Positions 36,421-37,977 of a DNA stretch of 37,977 nucleotides are shown piece after piece. The stretch is from Sphingomonas sp. Leaf10 (GTDB lineage: Bacteria; Pseudomonadota; Alphaproteobacteria; Sphingomonadales; Sphingomonadaceae), in contig NZ_LMKE01000001.1 of assembly GCF_001421245.1 (NCBI RefSeq), positions 947,498 to 985,474 on the forward strand, in the 5' to 3' direction. Positions within the stretch are counted from its first letter, which is position 1. Every line of letters starts with the position of its first letter. The position numbers were made by a program, and so were the translations under genes. The notes under the pieces were generated by a model that worked only from the letters and a program-made list of their open reading frames with translations, had not been told where the DNA came from and did not search any database.

Positions 36421-37413
36421 TTACGCCGAAGTCCCCGCGCTGTCGACCGCCAACCCCTTCGCCGTTAACCATTCGGGATTGTAGAGCGTCGACAGGTACC
36501 GGAAGCCGGTGTCGCACAGGATCGTCGCGACCCGGCTGCCCGGACCCAATTGCCGCGCGAGCAGCACCGCGCCGGCAACGTTGATGCCCGACGACAGGCC
36601 GAGACACAGCCCTTCCTCAGCGAGCAGGCGACGGACCCAGACCATGCCCTCTTCGTCGGACACGCGGAACTGGGTGTCGATCGGCGCACCGTCGAGATTG
36701 GCGGTAATCCGCCCTTGCCCGATCCCCTCGGCGACCGACGATCCCTCCGACCGCAGTTCGCCACAGGCATAATAGTCGTACAACGCCGCGCCGTGCGGGT
36801 CGGTCAGCGCGATCGTGACCGATTCGTCCTTTTCCTTCAGCCCAAGCCCGACCCCGGCCAACGTCCCGCCGGTCCCCGCAGCGCAGGTGAATCCATCGAT
36901 CCGGCCGTCCATCTGCTCCCAGATTTCGGACGCGGTGCCGATGATGTGCGCGCGACGATTGGCGATATTGTCGAACTGGTTGGCCCAGATCGCGTTCGGC
37001 GTTTCCTCGGCGATCCGGCGGCTGGTGTGCACGAAATGGCCGGGGTTCGAATAGGGCGCGGCGGGCACCAGCACCAGTTCGGCGCCCAGCGCGCGCAGCG
37101 TATCCATCTTCTCCCGGCTCTGCGTCTCGGGCATGACGATGATCGTCCTATACCCCTTGGCATTGGCGACCAGCGCGAGGCCGATGCCGGTATTGCCCGC
37201 CGTCCCTTCGACGATCGTGCCGCCGGGCTGGATCAACCCGCGCGCCTCGGCATCCTCGACGATCGACAGCGCCGCGCGATCCTTCACGCTGGCACCGGGA
37301 TTAGCGAATTCGCACTTGGCGAAAATCTCCGCGTCCGCAGCCTCGCTCGGCCCCTTCAGGCGAACGAGCGGGGTGTTGCCGATCAGAGCGAGCGTGTCGG
37401 AGGCGATATGCAT
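36421..37413 (-). CDS. cysK: Cysteine synthase A
   Basis: O-acetylserine sulfhydrylase makes L-cysteine from O-acetylserine and sulfide, with PLP. The 330-residue protein has LIGNTPLVRLKGPSEAADAE, the PLP Lys in EFANPGASVKDRAALSIVED, the substrate loop EGTAGNTGIGLALVAN, the phosphate-binding AAGTGGTLAGVG, and SSGINVAGAV near the end. The loop reads TAGNTG where E. coli CysK has TSGNTG, a Ser to Ala change also seen in other members of the family. A role as cystathionine beta-synthase-like enzyme is less likely from length. The ATG at 37413 gives the normal N-terminus. Confidence 0.93.
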   Translation of the reverse strand: MHIASDTLALIGNTPLVRLKGPSEAADAEIFAKCEFANPGASVKDRAALSIVEDAEARGLIQPGGTIVEGTAGNTGIGLALVANAKGYRTIIVMPETQSREKMDTLRALGAELVLVPAAPYSNPGHFVHTSRRIAEETPNAIWANQFDNIANRRAHIIGTASEIWEQMDGRIDGFTCAAGTGGTLAGVGLGLKEKDESVTIALTDPHGAALYDYYACGELRSEGSSVAEGIGQGRITANLDGAPIDTQFRVSDEEGMVWVRRLLAEEGLCLGLSSGINVAGAVLLARQLGPGSRVATILCDTGFRYLSTLYNPEWLTAKGLAVDSAGTSA

Positions 37414-37497
37414 GGGTTCCAGATGGCGCGGGTCGCACGCGGGGGCAAGCCGGTGACGCGGTAGAATGGATTGGTGGGCGGCAATGGTGGCTTTGCC

Positions 37498-37539
37498 TTA
37501 ACTCCCCTTCCTGGAAGGGAGGGGTTGAGGGTGGGTCGG
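37498..37539. repeat. Left inverted repeat flanking the DUF559 gene
   Basis: This 42-bp sequence contains the palindromic core CTTCCTGGAAGGGAG and a G-rich arm (GAGGGTGGGTCGG). It is an inverted, nearly identical copy (about 38 of 42 positions) of 37911-37951. The stop codon of the DUF559 gene lies at its outer edge. Confidence 0.85.
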
Positions 37540-37881
37540 CCCGCAAGGCACCGGGACGGCAGCCAGTATCGCTTCGGCGACGCCATCGGGATTGGCTACT
37601 ACTTCGACATTCCAGAAGCGGAGAACATGCCAGCCAAGCGATTCAAGGAACCGAGTGCGGTCAACGTCATACGTCGAGTCGAGGTGCTGGCTGCCATCGA
37701 AATCCACCGCGAGCTTTGCTGTACGGCATGCCAGATCGAGGATGTAGGTCCCGACGACAAGTTGTCGGGTAAAGCGCGGCCGGTGGTGACGAACACGATG
37801 CCAGATCAGACGTTCCGCTTCGGTGGCATTGGTGCGGAGGTCGCGGGCGCGGTCGGTCAGGTAGAGCGGGACACGGGTCAT
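37498..37881 (-). CDS. DUF559 domain endonuclease-like protein
   Basis: The 127-residue protein belongs to the DUF559 family, which shares the very-short-patch-repair (Vsr)/PD-(D/E)XK nuclease fold. Visible landmarks are RARDLRTNATEAERLIWHRV, YILDLACRTAKLAVDFDG with the putative metal-binding acids, SQH, and FLESLGWHVLRFWNVEV. The core Glu usual in the family (VE-DGGQH) reads Asp here. The last ~14 residues (GPTHPQPLPSRKGS) come from the flanking repeat, not from the domain. Biological role and substrate are not established for the family; it is often annotated endonuclease domain-containing protein. The gene is bracketed by inverted repeats and is not part of the cysK operon in an obvious way. 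Confidence 0.85.
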   Translation of the reverse strand: MTRVPLYLTDRARDLRTNATEAERLIWHRVRHHRPRFTRQLVVGTYILDLACRTAKLAVDFDGSQHLDSTYDVDRTRFLESLGWHVLRFWNVEVVANPDGVAEAILAAVPVPCGPTHPQPLPSRKGS

Positions 37882-37910
37882 TCAGCCACCACCTCCAGCG
37901 CCTGCGGAAA

Positions 37911-37951
37911 CCGACCCACCCCCGACCCCTCCCTTCCAGGGAGGGGAGTAA
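37911..37951. repeat. Right inverted repeat flanking the DUF559 gene
   Basis: This is the inverted counterpart of 37498-37539, with ACCCACCCCCGACCCC followed by the palindrome CTCCCTTCCAGGGAG. It lies 30 bp upstream of the DUF559 start codon. Confidence 0.85.
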
Positions 37952-37956
37952 GGCGC

Positions 37957-37977
37957 TCCCCCCTCCCTGACAGGGAG
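37957..37977. repeat. Partial further repeat copy at the window edge
   Basis: A C-rich run followed by CTCCCTGACAGGGAG begins another copy of the same palindrome type and is cut by the window end. Confidence 0.5.

Overview
This window looks like chromosomal DNA of a GC-rich alphaproteobacterium of the order Sphingomonadales, most likely Sphingomonas or a close relative. The assignment rests on overall gene content, the order ScpA-ScpB-TatABC next to NagZ/ArgS/Dgt and the division cluster, the style of the small lipoproteins, and a general-stress (EcfG) type promoter. No alignment was run, so the genus is an inference. Apart from some small proteins nearly all genes are core genes. The accessory component is mainly short palindromic repeats and one repeat-flanked DUF559 gene.

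Left part (1-6960). A kduI gene for uronate catabolism (minus) diverges from hemF and a GNAT acetyltransferase (plus). Two overlapping genes for related multi-pass membrane proteins follow (minus), and these diverge from lipB (plus). Downstream on plus come a Met-rich lipoprotein with a terminator, a secreted protein of unknown function, and an intergenic stretch that I read as a ~150-nt small RNA. That RNA has three strong hairpins, two C-rich loops and an intrinsic terminator, and it sits just downstream of a perfect EcfG-type promoter (GGAAC-N16-CGTT). An entericidin-like lipoprotein with a near-match to the same promoter comes next.

Middle part (6960-16600, all minus, read right to left): a SPOR/TPR envelope protein, a dGTPase-like HD protein, argS, a second SPOR protein, nagZ, scpA, scpB, tatA, tatB, tatC. 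Several neighbours overlap by 4 bp.

Right part (16928-35774, all minus, read right to left): a complete division and cell wall (dcw) cluster, mraZ-rsmH-ftsL-ftsI-murE-murF-mraY-murD-ftsW-murG-murC-(64-codon gene)-murB-ddl-ftsQ-ftsA-ftsZ. It makes the UDP-MurNAc-pentapeptide and lipid II precursors and the core divisome. Most junctions are 1- or 4-bp overlaps (ATGA, GTGA, TGATG), so translation is probably coupled. Upstream of mraZ lie four TGGG repeats at exact 10-bp spacing, which I read as the MraZ operator. The tight packing is broken by repeat elements in three places: a 91-bp inverted-repeat element between ddl and murB, a ~110-bp palindromic element inserted in frame within murD, and a repeat-rich spacer between murE and murF.

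Right edge (36131-37977, minus): a small membrane protein, a cysteine synthase (cysK), and a DUF559 endonuclease-like gene bracketed by ~41-bp inverted repeats. Related repeat sequence occurs in the murE-murF spacer.
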